From: Chitinivibrio alkaliphilus ACht1
GTDB lineage: Bacteria; Fibrobacterota; Chitinivibrionia; Chitinivibrionales; Chitinivibrionaceae
Reading direction: 5' to 3'
Length of the DNA: 64,000 bases
Assembly (NCBI RefSeq): GCF_000474745.1
Contig: NZ_ASJR01000010.1
Location: 1 to 64,000, forward strand
Both the position numbers and the translations under genes were made by a program. Positions 44,476-53,777 of this stretch are shown here, one piece after another; positions within the stretch are counted from its first letter, which is position 1; each line of letters starts with the position of its first letter. Under the pieces are notes generated by a model. It had not been told where the DNA came from and made no database searches. It saw nothing but the letters and a program-made list of their open reading frames with translations.

Positions 44476-45100
44476 AACCCTTATATTCCTTACAGAAAAA
44501 TTCTACCTGTTCCATATTTTTGTCTCCAGGAGCCCGTTCAAAACGGCTGTTAATATCTACTCCCATCAAAGCGGGATGAGAAAAGTCACGTATCGCTGAA
44601 AGGGTGTGCGGCCCAATTCCTCCAGAGAGAAGAAACGGTGTGTCACCGCCATAGGCATGCAAGATATCCCAGTCGAAGGAACGACCACTTCCCCCGTGAC
44701 CGCTACATTTGGTATCAAAAACAAAGAAATCAACCACATCTTCATAGGCAGCCACCTCGGAGAAGGAAAAAAAAGCATCAACACCGAAGGCCTTAACCAC
44801 TGTAAAGGAGCGACGAAGACTCCGGCACTGTTCCGGTGTTTCTGTACCGTGTAGCTGCACCGTTGAAAAAGGGAATCGTTCACTCATGGCATAGATTTTG
44901 TCAGAAGAAGCATTCACAAATACTCCAAGGGTATTCTTTTCTTGTGCAACCTGGGAAAAGGCCGCAGAAAACCCCGGTATATCAGCGGCATAGCGCGGAG
45001 ATTTTTCATAAAAAATAGCCCCCACGTAGTCTACCTTAAGAGAGCGTACCGCGTGCAGCTGTGCGGGAATCATCATGCCGCATAGTTTTATACAGCGCAT
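44468..45100 (-). CDS. trpF: Phosphoribosylanthranilate isomerase
   Basis: Catalyses the Amadori rearrangement in tryptophan synthesis. The 210-residue TIM barrel has the catalytic Cys7 in IKLCGM, the general-acid Asp in FVFDTKCSGHGGSGRSFDW, and LLSGGIGPHTLSAIRDF with the final ALMGVDINSRFE. It overlaps trpC by 13 bases. It is a separate gene, not fused to trpC as in enterobacteria. Confidence 0.96.
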   Translation of the reverse strand: MRCIKLCGMMIPAQLHAVRSLKVDYVGAIFYEKSPRYAADIPGFSAAFSQVAQEKNTLGVFVNASSDKIYAMSERFPFSTVQLHGTETPEQCRSLRRSFTVVKAFGVDAFFSFSEVAAYEDVVDFFVFDTKCSGHGGSGRSFDWDILHAYGGDTPFLLSGGIGPHTLSAIRDFSHPALMGVDINSRFERAPGDKNMEQVEFFCKEYKGYD

Positions 45101-45879
45101 TGTACTGCCCGTACAAAATCACCACACACTTTGTCGGGTCTGCTTTGTTTCATAAAGTATTCCCCCATTAAGAACCCTTGAAACCCACGAGAACGTAAGG
45201 CATCTACCGTATCCGGTGTATCAATTCCCGACTCTGCAACCACAACTGAATCCCGCGGTAATTGTTCTATCATTCTGCACGATGCGTCAAGATCAACGGT
45301 AAAAGTGGTAAGATCGCGATTGTTAATTCCGATGAGATCAACCTCGTCAGAAATTTTGTTAATCTGCTCTTCACTATGCAGCTCAAGAAGAACTTCCATG
45401 CCAAGAGTATGAGCACACTGCGTAAAACGACGAATTTCTTCAGCAGTGAGAATCTCACAGATAAGGAGAATAAAGTCTGCTCCAAGAGCCTTTGCTTCAA
45501 TAATCTGATATTCATCAATAATAAACTCTTTCCGTAATACCGGAATGGTCAAACTATTTGCAATAAGGCAGAGAAATTCCGCACTGCCGCCAAAATAGCG
45601 GCTATTGGTCAGTACCGACACGGCCGCTGCACCACTCGCTTCATACCCCAAGGCTGTCTCCAGAGGATCAGCCGTCGTATTAATATCTCCTTTGCTGGGA
45701 GAACGACGTTTAAACTCGGCAATTATCCCGGAACTCCCCCGTTTTTCGAGGGCATCCCGGGCAGAAATACACTTTTTTGAAAAAAAACAGCTTTTTTCTA
45801 AGACAGATGGAGAGACAAGATTCCGACGTCGCTCCACAACTGTATACATATGTTTTGCAATATTTTGTAACACATTCAT
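45088..45879 (-). CDS. trpC: Indole-3-glycerol phosphate synthase
   Basis: Ring-closure enzyme of the tryptophan pathway, 263 residues. GIIAEFKRRSPSKGDI (Glu55, Lys57), the LRKEFIIDEYQIIEAKALGA segment with catalytic Lys, LIGINNRDLTTF and VVAESGIDTPDTVDALRSRG are all present. It overlaps the trpD stop by four bases (ATGA). Confidence 0.97.
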   Translation of the reverse strand: MNVLQNIAKHMYTVVERRRNLVSPSVLEKSCFFSKKCISARDALEKRGSSGIIAEFKRRSPSKGDINTTADPLETALGYEASGAAAVSVLTNSRYFGGSAEFLCLIANSLTIPVLRKEFIIDEYQIIEAKALGADFILLICEILTAEEIRRFTQCAHTLGMEVLLELHSEEQINKISDEVDLIGINNRDLTTFTVDLDASCRMIEQLPRDSVVVAESGIDTPDTVDALRSRGFQGFLMGEYFMKQSRPDKVCGDFVRAVQCAV

Positions 45880-46871
45880 GATGACTCTCCTACCACGGCA
45901 GCTAATACTCGTCGTGCTGCTCCAGAATCAAGGGAGTGCGCCGCTTTTTCCATGGCCTGTGGAAGAGAGAGGGCGCTATTAATTGTTTGAATCGCAAGGG
46001 CCGCATTGACCCGAACAACCTCCTGTTGCTCTCGACTCCCCTTGTTTTCTAAAATGCGTAAAAAAAGATCACGGGCATCAGATAGATCGGTTTCACCATG
46101 TAATTTATCAGGAGTAATTACCTGCGCCCCCAGCTCTGATGGAGTATATTCGCCAAAACCATCCGTACCGGTAAGACGCACGGTATCAGTAAGAGAGCAC
46201 TCATCATATCCATCATATGAATGGACTATGGTATATCGTGTTCTACAGGATTGTAAAATCTCATTATAGATATCACCGACAAAGGGGGCAAATACACCAA
46301 CATATTGATATACAGGCTGTACCGGATTTACCAAGGGGCCAATCATATTAAAAAAAGTTTTAAAACCCAACTCCTTACGAATCGGTCCAACACTTTTCAT
46401 GGAGGGGTGAAATAGGGGCGCATGGAGATAGCAGAAATTATGCTCCCGTAACTGCTCTCGTAATCGTGCCGCATCACTGGTAGGCGTATATCCACACGCC
46501 TCCAAAATTGTCGTACTTCCGCACGAACTGGACACACCGTAATTTCCATGTTTGATGACAGGATAGCCTGCTCCGGCAACAACTAAAGAAGCAAGGGTTG
46601 ATATGTTAAAAGTGTTCTTCCCATCTCCCCCGGTACCACACATATCAATAGCATCACGGGTTCCAAGATCAGGTATAACAGCTTTTTCAAGCAGGGCACG
46701 GCGAAACCCATCGAGCTCTGCCGGAGTTATCTGCCGCATGGAAAACAAGGCAAGAAGAGCACCAATCTGGGCAGAGGTGTGTTTTCCCTCAGTAATCTCA
46801 ATGAGAAGAGTATGAGCTTCCCCGGTAGTCAGCTCTTCTCCTTGGGTAAGACGGCGTAAAAGATCTTTCAT
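45876..46871 (-). CDS. trpD: Anthranilate phosphoribosyltransferase
   Basis: Transfers phosphoribose to anthranilate. The 331-residue protein carries the PRPP loop DMCGTGGDGKNTFNIST (about 78-94), KHGNYGVSSSCGSTTILEAC and the metal-binding YDGYDECSLT region. As a stand-alone trpD it differs from the trpGD fusion of enterobacteria. It starts 9 bases after trpG. Confidence 0.97.
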   Translation of the reverse strand: MKDLLRRLTQGEELTTGEAHTLLIEITEGKHTSAQIGALLALFSMRQITPAELDGFRRALLEKAVIPDLGTRDAIDMCGTGGDGKNTFNISTLASLVVAGAGYPVIKHGNYGVSSSCGSTTILEACGYTPTSDAARLREQLREHNFCYLHAPLFHPSMKSVGPIRKELGFKTFFNMIGPLVNPVQPVYQYVGVFAPFVGDIYNEILQSCRTRYTIVHSYDGYDECSLTDTVRLTGTDGFGEYTPSELGAQVITPDKLHGETDLSDARDLFLRILENKGSREQQEVVRVNAALAIQTINSALSLPQAMEKAAHSLDSGAARRVLAAVVGESS

Positions 46872-46880
46872 AGGAGCTCC

Positions 46881-47456
46881 TTATATCTCAGTACTTATTC
46901 GTAAAAAATTCTCTATTATAGCATCTCCATGAGGAGTCAGTATTGACTCAGGATGAAACTGTACACCACGAAGATTATATTCTTTATGAGAAATACCCAT
47001 AACCTGACCGGCCTCATCTTCGCACGTGCAAATTAACTCTTCCGGCAGCGTCTTCGGATCTATCACCCATGAATGGTACCTGCCAGCGGAAAAGGGACGA
47101 GGAATTCCGTGAAAGATACTATCCTCGTGAATAACATTCATCTGTGTTGCCACGCCGTGATACACCGTATCAAGATTAATGATTTTTCCTCCCAATACTT
47201 CGTTAATGGCTTGATATCCAAGACAAACGCCAAAGATATTCTTTGTCCGATAATATTTTTCTATAAGAGGCTTTAAAATGCCCGCTTCATCAGGTATACC
47301 TGGACCGGGAGAAAGGATGATTGTATCGTATGCTTCCACCTCAGCAAGTTCAATTTCATCATTACGGAAAATAGAAACTTGGCGCCCCGTAATCTCCCGT
47401 ATACTGTGTGCAAGATTATAGGTAAATGAATCATAGTTATCAAGTAGTAGAATCAT
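46881..47456 (-). CDS. trpG: Anthranilate synthase glutamine amidotransferase subunit
   Basis: Supplies ammonia to TrpE. 191 residues with the amidotransferase triad Cys78 (GVCLGYQAI), His168 and Glu170 (VQFHPESILT). It overlaps the trpE stop by four bases. A second role in folate synthesis (PabA) is common for such proteins and cannot be excluded, but the operon context is tryptophan. Confidence 0.96.
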   Translation of the reverse strand: MILLLDNYDSFTYNLAHSIREITGRQVSIFRNDEIELAEVEAYDTIILSPGPGIPDEAGILKPLIEKYYRTKNIFGVCLGYQAINEVLGGKIINLDTVYHGVATQMNVIHEDSIFHGIPRPFSAGRYHSWVIDPKTLPEELICTCEDEAGQVMGISHKEYNLRGVQFHPESILTPHGDAIIENFLRISTEI

Positions 47457-48832
47457 GGCAACTCCTCCGCAATCATAATGGCTCGTTTCAGTGCAGCTAG
47501 TTTATTGTTAACTTCATCCAATTCGCCCTCTTCACGAGAAGAAATAACCACCCCCGCGCCGGCCTGATACTCCAAAACATTCTTTGAACTCAAAAATGAG
47601 CGAATAGTTATGGCGTGATTTACATCTCCCGAAAATGAAATATACCCCAAGGCGCCACCGTAATACCCTCTCCGGTGTGGCTCATACTGATCAATCAATT
47701 CTACGGCACGATATTTCGGTGCCCCAGAAAGTGTTCCTGCAGGAAAGGTATCCCCCAAAACAGAAACTGCTGAATGAGGAGTGTTCAGAGTGCCACAAAC
47801 ACGGGATACTAAATGAATAACGTGACTAAAATATTGTATTTCCTTAAAACGGCGCACCGTCACATTTTTACAGTGTCTACTCATGTCATTGCGGGCTAAA
47901 TCAACAAGCATCACATGTTCAGAACTCTCTTTGGGATCAGCGGAAAGTTCTAAGGCACGCTGTTTATCATATTCATCATCGCCGCTACGGCGATATGTTC
48001 CTGCAATGGGATGCAACTCCGCCTCTTGATCTTTCACAAGCACCTCAGCCTCAGGGGAAGAACCCATAATACGAAAATCTCCAAAATCAAAATAAAAGAG
48101 GTAGGGAGATGGGTTGACAGAGCGGAGCGCTCGATATACCTGAAAATCGTCCCCCGTAAAGGGCTGAGAAAAACGACGGGAAAGGACAATTTGGAATACA
48201 TCACCCCGTTGACAGTGCTCTTTTCCTTTGGTAACAAGGTCCATAAACTCCGTATCGGTCATGGTTGAGTATTCCTGCCCCCTTCGTGAAAACTGACCAG
48301 AATACACTGATGCCCCATGAAGGTATTCACTTATCTCATCTATGCGAGAAGCCTCTGCCTCGGGACAATTCTCTACAAGGATACACTCATTATCAAAGGG
48401 GTTAATAGACAGGATATACCGAAAAAAAGTATAGTGCATTTCTGGAATCTGATCTCGCGAATCTCCTTGTAAGATATGCGTATCAAAATATGAGACTGAG
48501 TCAAAACCGCAATAGCCGAAGATACCATTGCACTGCTCTTCTGCTCCGGAAATATGAAAACAGTTCATAAAATCATGAATTTTTTCCGAAATATCATTCT
48601 GCACCGACCACTGCTCTTTTTTTCCATTGAAAGTTACTGAAGCAACGCCATCTTCAAGAGAAAATTCTCCCAACACATCAAAGCAGATGAGCGTTGTAGA
48701 ATTTTCCCGCGCATGGTAATCTGAACTTTCTAAAAGGAACACTCGGGAAAAACGCTCCCGCAAGGCTGCAGTGCAATTAATAATGTTTATTCGGTCTCCG
48801 AGAAACCGTTTAGTTTTACAGGCTATGCGCAT
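47453..48832 (-). CDS. trpE: Anthranilate synthase component I
   Basis: First committed enzyme of tryptophan synthesis, 459 residues. The N-terminal FLLESSDYH holds the LLES feedback site (residues 33-36) used for tryptophan inhibition. Catalytic-domain motifs are ELHPIAGTYRRSGDDEYDKQ, MLVDLARNDMSRHCK and PAGTLSGAPKYRAVELI, ending AGAGVVISSREEGELDE. It is first in the trp operon with ribosome site GGAGAG. A 20-bp palindrome lies in its upstream region. Confidence 0.97.
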   Translation of the reverse strand: MRIACKTKRFLGDRINIINCTAALRERFSRVFLLESSDYHARENSTTLICFDVLGEFSLEDGVASVTFNGKKEQWSVQNDISEKIHDFMNCFHISGAEEQCNGIFGYCGFDSVSYFDTHILQGDSRDQIPEMHYTFFRYILSINPFDNECILVENCPEAEASRIDEISEYLHGASVYSGQFSRRGQEYSTMTDTEFMDLVTKGKEHCQRGDVFQIVLSRRFSQPFTGDDFQVYRALRSVNPSPYLFYFDFGDFRIMGSSPEAEVLVKDQEAELHPIAGTYRRSGDDEYDKQRALELSADPKESSEHVMLVDLARNDMSRHCKNVTVRRFKEIQYFSHVIHLVSRVCGTLNTPHSAVSVLGDTFPAGTLSGAPKYRAVELIDQYEPHRRGYYGGALGYISFSGDVNHAITIRSFLSSKNVLEYQAGAGVVISSREEGELDEVNNKLAALKRAIMIAEELP

Positions 48833-48857
48833 TGTACACTCTCCAAATAAGAAGTCA

Positions 48858-48877
48858 TGTTTCTACACGTAGAAACA
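48858..48877. promoter_or_regulatory. 20-bp inverted repeat upstream of trpE (possible operator)
   Basis: TGTTTCTAC and its reverse complement GTAGAAACA flank a 2-base centre, 26 bp upstream of the trpE start. The symmetry fits a dimeric repressor site; there is no T-run for a terminator. It does not resemble the E. coli TrpR box. No tryptophan-rich leader peptide or T-box landmarks were seen in the 91-bp gap. Confidence 0.5.
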
Positions 48878-48923
48878 AATATATATCAACGTCACGGGGG
48901 AATACTTAAAAATAATGAAAGGA

Positions 48924-50690
48924 TTAATCGTGTGAAACTGTATCGATCTGATATCGCTCAAAAATGTCGCTTAACAACTCCTCATTTTTCTTCTCAATCC
49001 AATCAGCAATATTGTCTATTTCAGTAACAGAGAGTAGATGCGACAATTCTTCCTGTATTTCAAGGAAGTTTATCTTGGAGACAATCTCCTTTACAATAGG
49101 AACCATGGCTGGTATAACGGAAAAACGCGTAAGCCCTAAGCCTAAAAGAATAATAGTGTACATGGGATCACCGGCCATTTCACCGCAAATTGAGATCGGA
49201 ATACCCTTATCGGTACAGGCATCAATTGCCTTGTCAACAATACGAAGAAACGCCGGCTCAGCTGGATTATATAAATAGTTTACTTTACTGTTATTACGAT
49301 CTGCTGCACTCAGGTATTGAATAAGGTCATTTGTCCCAATAGAGGCGAAGTCAATATCTTCCAAAAATGAATCTATTTCAAGGATTGCTAATGGCACTTC
49401 AAAGAGGATTCCCAAGGGCGGACAGGGAAGTCCAAGCTCATCAGCCACAACATGGGTAAATTGCTTTATTTCACGCCACTCGGAAAGAGAAGTGACCATG
49501 GGGTACATAATCTTATAGTTTGACCCCTGACCAGCACGAATAATTGCGCGAAGTTGCGTACGAAACAGCTCTTTGCGCTCCAGAAGAATTCTGACGGCGC
49601 GCCACCCCATGAAGGGATTACCTTCCTTTGGCATTTTCAAAAATTTCGCGGCCTTATCACCACCGATATCCATAACCCGTATTACTATTTCACGGCTATT
49701 CTGTTCTGAAATAATGTGTGAGTAGTAGGCAAACTGCTCTTCTTCATCGGGAAAGGTTTCACGTTCAGAAAGAAGATATTCCGTACGGACGAGCCCAATA
49801 CCGTCAGCACCGTTGTCCTGTGCCATGTGTACATCATCCTTAAAGGAAATATTTGCCAACACAGAAATGTGTACCCCATCAGGAGTGTAGGCCGGTGCAT
49901 GCCACCGTTTTGCCCCAACCTCTCGTGCCTGCAGGTAGCGCTCTCTATACGCGGTATATTCAGCACACTCATCTGAAGAAGGATGTATTATAATTTGATC
50001 TTCATAGGCATTAATAAGGACAGGTTCATGGGGGTTAATTCTGCTTTTTATATCCTCAACCCCTGTAATTACCGGTATAGAATAAGACCGGGCAAGTATT
50101 GCTGCGTGAGAAGTTCGCCCCGCACTTTTACTCACAACTCCCTTAATTTTATTTACATTATAATTGACAATATCTGAAGGGGTAAAACTGCGGTCAATAA
50201 CTAGCACGACATCTTCAGAAAAGGTATATTTTTCATTTCCCCCATTATTGAGAAAGTTGATGAGGGTTTCACAAATTTCTACCATATCGCTACTTCGATC
50301 ACGAAAGTAGCTGGTGCCTGCCGAATTAAATTTATCAATAAACTCTTTTGAAACCGAACGAACAGCGCTTTCAACGGTATAATTTTTTCGTGAGATATAC
50401 TCCGTCACCTGCCCCTTAAAAGCAGGATCATCCATAATATGTTCATAAATTTTCATGATCGTACCTTCTCCAGACTCATCATGTCCTTCGGAGGTATCCA
50501 TATTATAATTACGGTAATACTGCTTTACCTTGGTGCGAACCTCTTCAAAGGTATCAAGTTCTTCAACAACCTTATGATGAGGAATAGTCTCTACGGTAAA
50601 ATCCTGTACAGCCCGGCCGATAAAATATGCTTTACCAAGTCCTTTTCCACGCACAATTGCTGTGCCTTGAATCACCTTACGCGTAGCCAT
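48924..50690 (-). CDS. ptsI: PTS enzyme I-like phosphoenolpyruvate-protein phosphotransferase
   Basis: Enzyme I passes phosphate from PEP to HPr. The 588-residue protein has the HPr-binding helical region, the phospho-His motif SAGRTSHAAILARS (His195), and the PEP-binding barrel with LVRTEYLLSERE, VIRVMDIGGDKAAKF, SIGTNDLIQYLSAADR and catalytic Cys in ISICGEMAGDP. There is no N-terminal GAF domain, so it is PtsI rather than PtsP. Its ATG follows the upstream stop codon directly (TGAATG), so it is coupled to the phosphorylase-like gene. HPr and sugar permeases are not in the window, so the protein may act in regulation rather than sugar uptake; this is inference. Confidence 0.93.
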   Translation of the reverse strand: MATRKVIQGTAIVRGKGLGKAYFIGRAVQDFTVETIPHHKVVEELDTFEEVRTKVKQYYRNYNMDTSEGHDESGEGTIMKIYEHIMDDPAFKGQVTEYISRKNYTVESAVRSVSKEFIDKFNSAGTSYFRDRSSDMVEICETLINFLNNGGNEKYTFSEDVVLVIDRSFTPSDIVNYNVNKIKGVVSKSAGRTSHAAILARSYSIPVITGVEDIKSRINPHEPVLINAYEDQIIIHPSSDECAEYTAYRERYLQAREVGAKRWHAPAYTPDGVHISVLANISFKDDVHMAQDNGADGIGLVRTEYLLSERETFPDEEEQFAYYSHIISEQNSREIVIRVMDIGGDKAAKFLKMPKEGNPFMGWRAVRILLERKELFRTQLRAIIRAGQGSNYKIMYPMVTSLSEWREIKQFTHVVADELGLPCPPLGILFEVPLAILEIDSFLEDIDFASIGTNDLIQYLSAADRNNSKVNYLYNPAEPAFLRIVDKAIDACTDKGIPISICGEMAGDPMYTIILLGLGLTRFSVIPAMVPIVKEIVSKINFLEIQEELSHLLSVTEIDNIADWIEKKNEELLSDIFERYQIDTVSHD

Positions 50691-53069
50691 TCATTTTCCC
50701 CATACGTTATTATAAAATTCCAAAATAAGGTCGTCTAAGGAGGCCAAACCAGCTCGTCCCAAGTTCCGTATTACTCGCGACATCCAGTCGCTGCTATCCA
50801 CAAAGGCAGCATCAATACGATCCTGCATAGCACAATAATCCTTAAAATATTGGAGTGTTGCCAATTCGTCATTATATCGCAGTGATGAGAGAAGCGGGTA
50901 AATACGTTTTCCTCCCTCAAAATCAGGTATGCGTTTATCAAGAAACTCAAAGACAAGATTCAACACGTTATCTTCGTCTTCAATAATTTTCAAGGGGTCA
51001 TAGGATGTTTCTTCTTCAGAACCATATAAAAAGACTGAATTGCGGCCCAGGATATCAGCAATTTCACGATCGGGAGGATTGATCCCCACTGCCGGTATAG
51101 CGCCATTTACCACATAACGCATTAAGTTCAGTCCGTAGGCAACACCATTTCGTGCAGAGGGCTGTTCCACCAAATCCACCGCCGGGAGAAGACGTTCATC
51201 CTGCGAAGCATTACAATTAGGAATAAAGACCAACTGCAAACGATCACTCGTGTCCTGATTGCTATTTACAATATGAGAGACAAGATGGATTAATTTGATG
51301 ATCTGTTTGCTGAGAAAGTCTGAAGGAGCGGCATACCCACCAATTATATAAGTACGGGGACAAAAATCTTTCCCTTCTTTGAGCAACAAATAGCGATACA
51401 GTATATACAAAACCTGTACGGTTTGGCCACTCGTGGGATGAATTCTTCGGTTATGCATAACCACCATACTTCGCGGATCAATCCTGCACGAAAACTCTTG
51501 CAGAAGATAAGTGGCCAACCACTCTTTTGCACGGTATTTCAGAGTAACCAAATCTTTGTGAAAATTAGGATCATTAGCCTTGTTTTCAAGGGTGAGCAGT
51601 TCACGGTTATTTCCAATCCACCGCTGGCCGATGTACTTACTGACCACTTCCGCTAAATCCGGGTTGGGGATAATAAGCCATCGGCGAAGAGATATTCCAT
51701 TTAACCCTGAGAAAAAGTTTTTATTAAAATAGGTATTAAATTCACTAAAAAGATTTTTACGCAAATACTGAGTCTGATAGTCAGAAATGCCCGAAACAAA
51801 TTGCGAAATAAGAACACAGATGTTTCCCATTCGTACTTTCTTGACAAGCCCTTCCTCGATAAGGGAGAGATTTCGAGCAGCATCGTCGGGGAGCTGTTTT
51901 TCCCGACGAAGAAGATCAAGAAATTGCTGATTCAACTCTTTAATCAGAAGAGCATGGTACGGCAAGACCTTCTCTACCATGTACAGCGGCCACTTTTCCA
52001 CTTGAGAATGATCCATGGCGGTGCTTGAAAAGATAAAAACCTTTTCTGCAATTACCACGCTCTCCTGAAGCGTAAACCCTTCCTGCTGAATAAGAATTGA
52101 GATGAACTCAATAACAGCAATCGCACACTTTGAATCTGAAATATGGATAACAATATTGTCGCCAATATCGCGTAAGGTATCACTACTATTCTTATACCGA
52201 CGGATGATATCACGCAGGGAAGATGCGGCTAGAAAATACTGCTGCTTGATACGCACTTCCGTCACCTTACGTACTGAATCGTCGGGAAACAAAAACAGCG
52301 TCACATCGGTAGAGGCATGTTTTTCCTCACAGGCCCTACTGTAATCTCCGTGATTTGCATACTCAGGATGGAACTCCCCTGTTGAAAGGCCTTCCCAGAA
52401 ACGAACCGTATTGACAACACCATTTTTATACCCGACAACCGGATAATCTACGGGAGATGCCGTAACAAATTGATCGGGAATCCATCGACCATGCACGGGA
52501 AGATCTTCATCATGGGCAACAACATGTCCGCCAAAACCAATCTCCTCAGTATACTCGGTACGTTTAACGACCCATGGGTAATCTACGGCCCGCCAATTAT
52601 AGGGAATTTCCTTTTGTTGCCCCGCTTCTATCTTCTGTTTAAAGCCGGCAAAGTTATACCATAATCCATACCCCATAGCAGCAAGCCCTTGACTGGCAAG
52701 GGTCTCCATAATGCAGTGAGCAATCTCTCCCTTGGGAGCATTGCCAAAATCAAACTCATATTCACAGGAATAGATTTCTTCCATGGTTGCGCCAATATTT
52801 GATGCCATCTTCTCAACATCATTTTCAATACCCGCATCAACAATGTAGCGTTTCAGACTTCGACCAAAGGAGTAATCTAAGGAAAGATAATAAACGCGTT
52901 TTACTTGTTTATTGCGATACACATACTGTGTTGCTATCCACTGATCTGCCACATGAGTTCGCACCGCGTAGCTCAAGGCCATGTATTTATCATACAACGT
53001 AGCAGTTTCTTCATCCTTAGATAAGAAGTTACGCAAGTAAAGATTATAGAAATTCTTAAAATCTTCCAT
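50691..53069 (-). CDS. Glycogen phosphorylase homologue lacking catalytic residues
   Basis: The 792-residue protein aligns along its full length with glycogen/maltodextrin phosphorylase (RVYYLSLDYSFGRSL, GYGLWYNFAGFKQKIEAG, GVVNTVRFWEG, IKQQYFLAASSLRDIIRRYK, ISLRRWLIIPNPDL, PRTYIIGGYAAPSDFLSKQI). Key sites are lost. The PLP lysine segment usually reads GTGNMKF, but here it reads GLNLMRY, with Arg651 in place of Lys. The GNGGLGRLAACF glycine loop is GNAPKGEIAHCI. The EKRIHEYKRQ phosphate site is MHNRRIHPTSGQ. The NDTHPxLAI segment is ISDSKCAIAV. It cannot form the PLP Schiff base, so it is probably a pseudoenzyme. E. coli HPr binds and regulates glycogen phosphorylase (known), so coupling to enzyme I suggests a regulatory or glycogen-sensing role. 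Confidence 0.85.
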   Translation of the reverse strand: MEDFKNFYNLYLRNFLSKDEETATLYDKYMALSYAVRTHVADQWIATQYVYRNKQVKRVYYLSLDYSFGRSLKRYIVDAGIENDVEKMASNIGATMEEIYSCEYEFDFGNAPKGEIAHCIMETLASQGLAAMGYGLWYNFAGFKQKIEAGQQKEIPYNWRAVDYPWVVKRTEYTEEIGFGGHVVAHDEDLPVHGRWIPDQFVTASPVDYPVVGYKNGVVNTVRFWEGLSTGEFHPEYANHGDYSRACEEKHASTDVTLFLFPDDSVRKVTEVRIKQQYFLAASSLRDIIRRYKNSSDTLRDIGDNIVIHISDSKCAIAVIEFISILIQQEGFTLQESVVIAEKVFIFSSTAMDHSQVEKWPLYMVEKVLPYHALLIKELNQQFLDLLRREKQLPDDAARNLSLIEEGLVKKVRMGNICVLISQFVSGISDYQTQYLRKNLFSEFNTYFNKNFFSGLNGISLRRWLIIPNPDLAEVVSKYIGQRWIGNNRELLTLENKANDPNFHKDLVTLKYRAKEWLATYLLQEFSCRIDPRSMVVMHNRRIHPTSGQTVQVLYILYRYLLLKEGKDFCPRTYIIGGYAAPSDFLSKQIIKLIHLVSHIVNSNQDTSDRLQLVFIPNCNASQDERLLPAVDLVEQPSARNGVAYGLNLMRYVVNGAIPAVGINPPDREIADILGRNSVFLYGSEEETSYDPLKIIEDEDNVLNLVFEFLDKRIPDFEGGKRIYPLLSSLRYNDELATLQYFKDYCAMQDRIDAAFVDSSDWMSRVIRNLGRAGLASLDDLILEFYNNVWGK

Positions 53070-53151
53070 TAAGCCGGCCGAACTGTCGTAAAGGTTGCAA
53101 TTTCATAATATACGTAATAGTCAAAAGTGTATACAAAAAGATTCAACGATT

Positions 53152-53655
53152 TTACTCATTTTCATCTTGATACAAAAGTTTATGTGTATTAAGAATCATA
53201 ACCGTTTTCTCTTTGAGTCGCGAAATTCCTTCCATGTAGTCATCCCGCGGGGTATTTGATATTTTGGGAGGAGAAGAGATCTGCTCTTCCGTAATGGTAA
53301 ACACCTCATCAACGGTGTCAACAATAATACCCACGGAAACATCATCTTGAGAAACGACCACAGTACAGGTTTCTTCATCATAGTCACGTGCGGACATATG
53401 CATACGTAAACGCGCATCAATAACCGGTATCACCTGACCACGTAAATTTACCACACCCTTCACATAATAAGGAGTATCCGGCACTGGGGTTATACGCTGC
53501 ACCCCTACAATCTCAATAATATCTTCAATAGCCATGGCGTATAACTCTGTCCCCAGCCAGAAAGTGAGATATCTATCTGCAAGAGTATTCTCTTCATCGC
53601 TCCCAATATCCAAGCGCTCATCCTCATACGCGGTCATATCTTGCTGTGCGTCCAT
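53152..53655 (-). CDS. cheW: Chemotaxis coupling protein CheW (copy 2)
   Basis: A 167-residue CheW with RYLTFWLGTELYAMAIEDII, YVKGVVNLRGQVIPVIDARL and VGIIVDTVDEVFTITEEQIS. It is clearly diverged from copy 1 at 41836-42345 and stands alone, upstream of the phosphorylase-like gene on the same strand. An acidic N-terminal tail of about 25 residues precedes the fold. It may serve a different receptor array. Confidence 0.95.
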   Translation of the reverse strand: MDAQQDMTAYEDERLDIGSDEENTLADRYLTFWLGTELYAMAIEDIIEIVGVQRITPVPDTPYYVKGVVNLRGQVIPVIDARLRMHMSARDYDEETCTVVVSQDDVSVGIIVDTVDEVFTITEEQISSPPKISNTPRDDYMEGISRLKEKTVMILNTHKLLYQDENE

Positions 53656-53777
53656 ACAAACTCCTTGTAAGATGTAACATCCATAGTATGAAATAGTTGG
53701 AACAGGATGTCAAATATAAAACAAAAAGATGTGGACAAAACGTAATATGTCGATACACTATGTATATGGAGGTAGCC

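Noticed and set aside
48833-48923. Possible trp attenuator or T-box
   Set aside because: The gap is too short, has no Trp-rich leader peptide, no T-box sequence and no T-run after the palindrome.
50691-53069. Annotation as an active glycogen phosphorylase
   Set aside because: The PLP lysine and the phosphate-site pattern are replaced, so activity is not supported.
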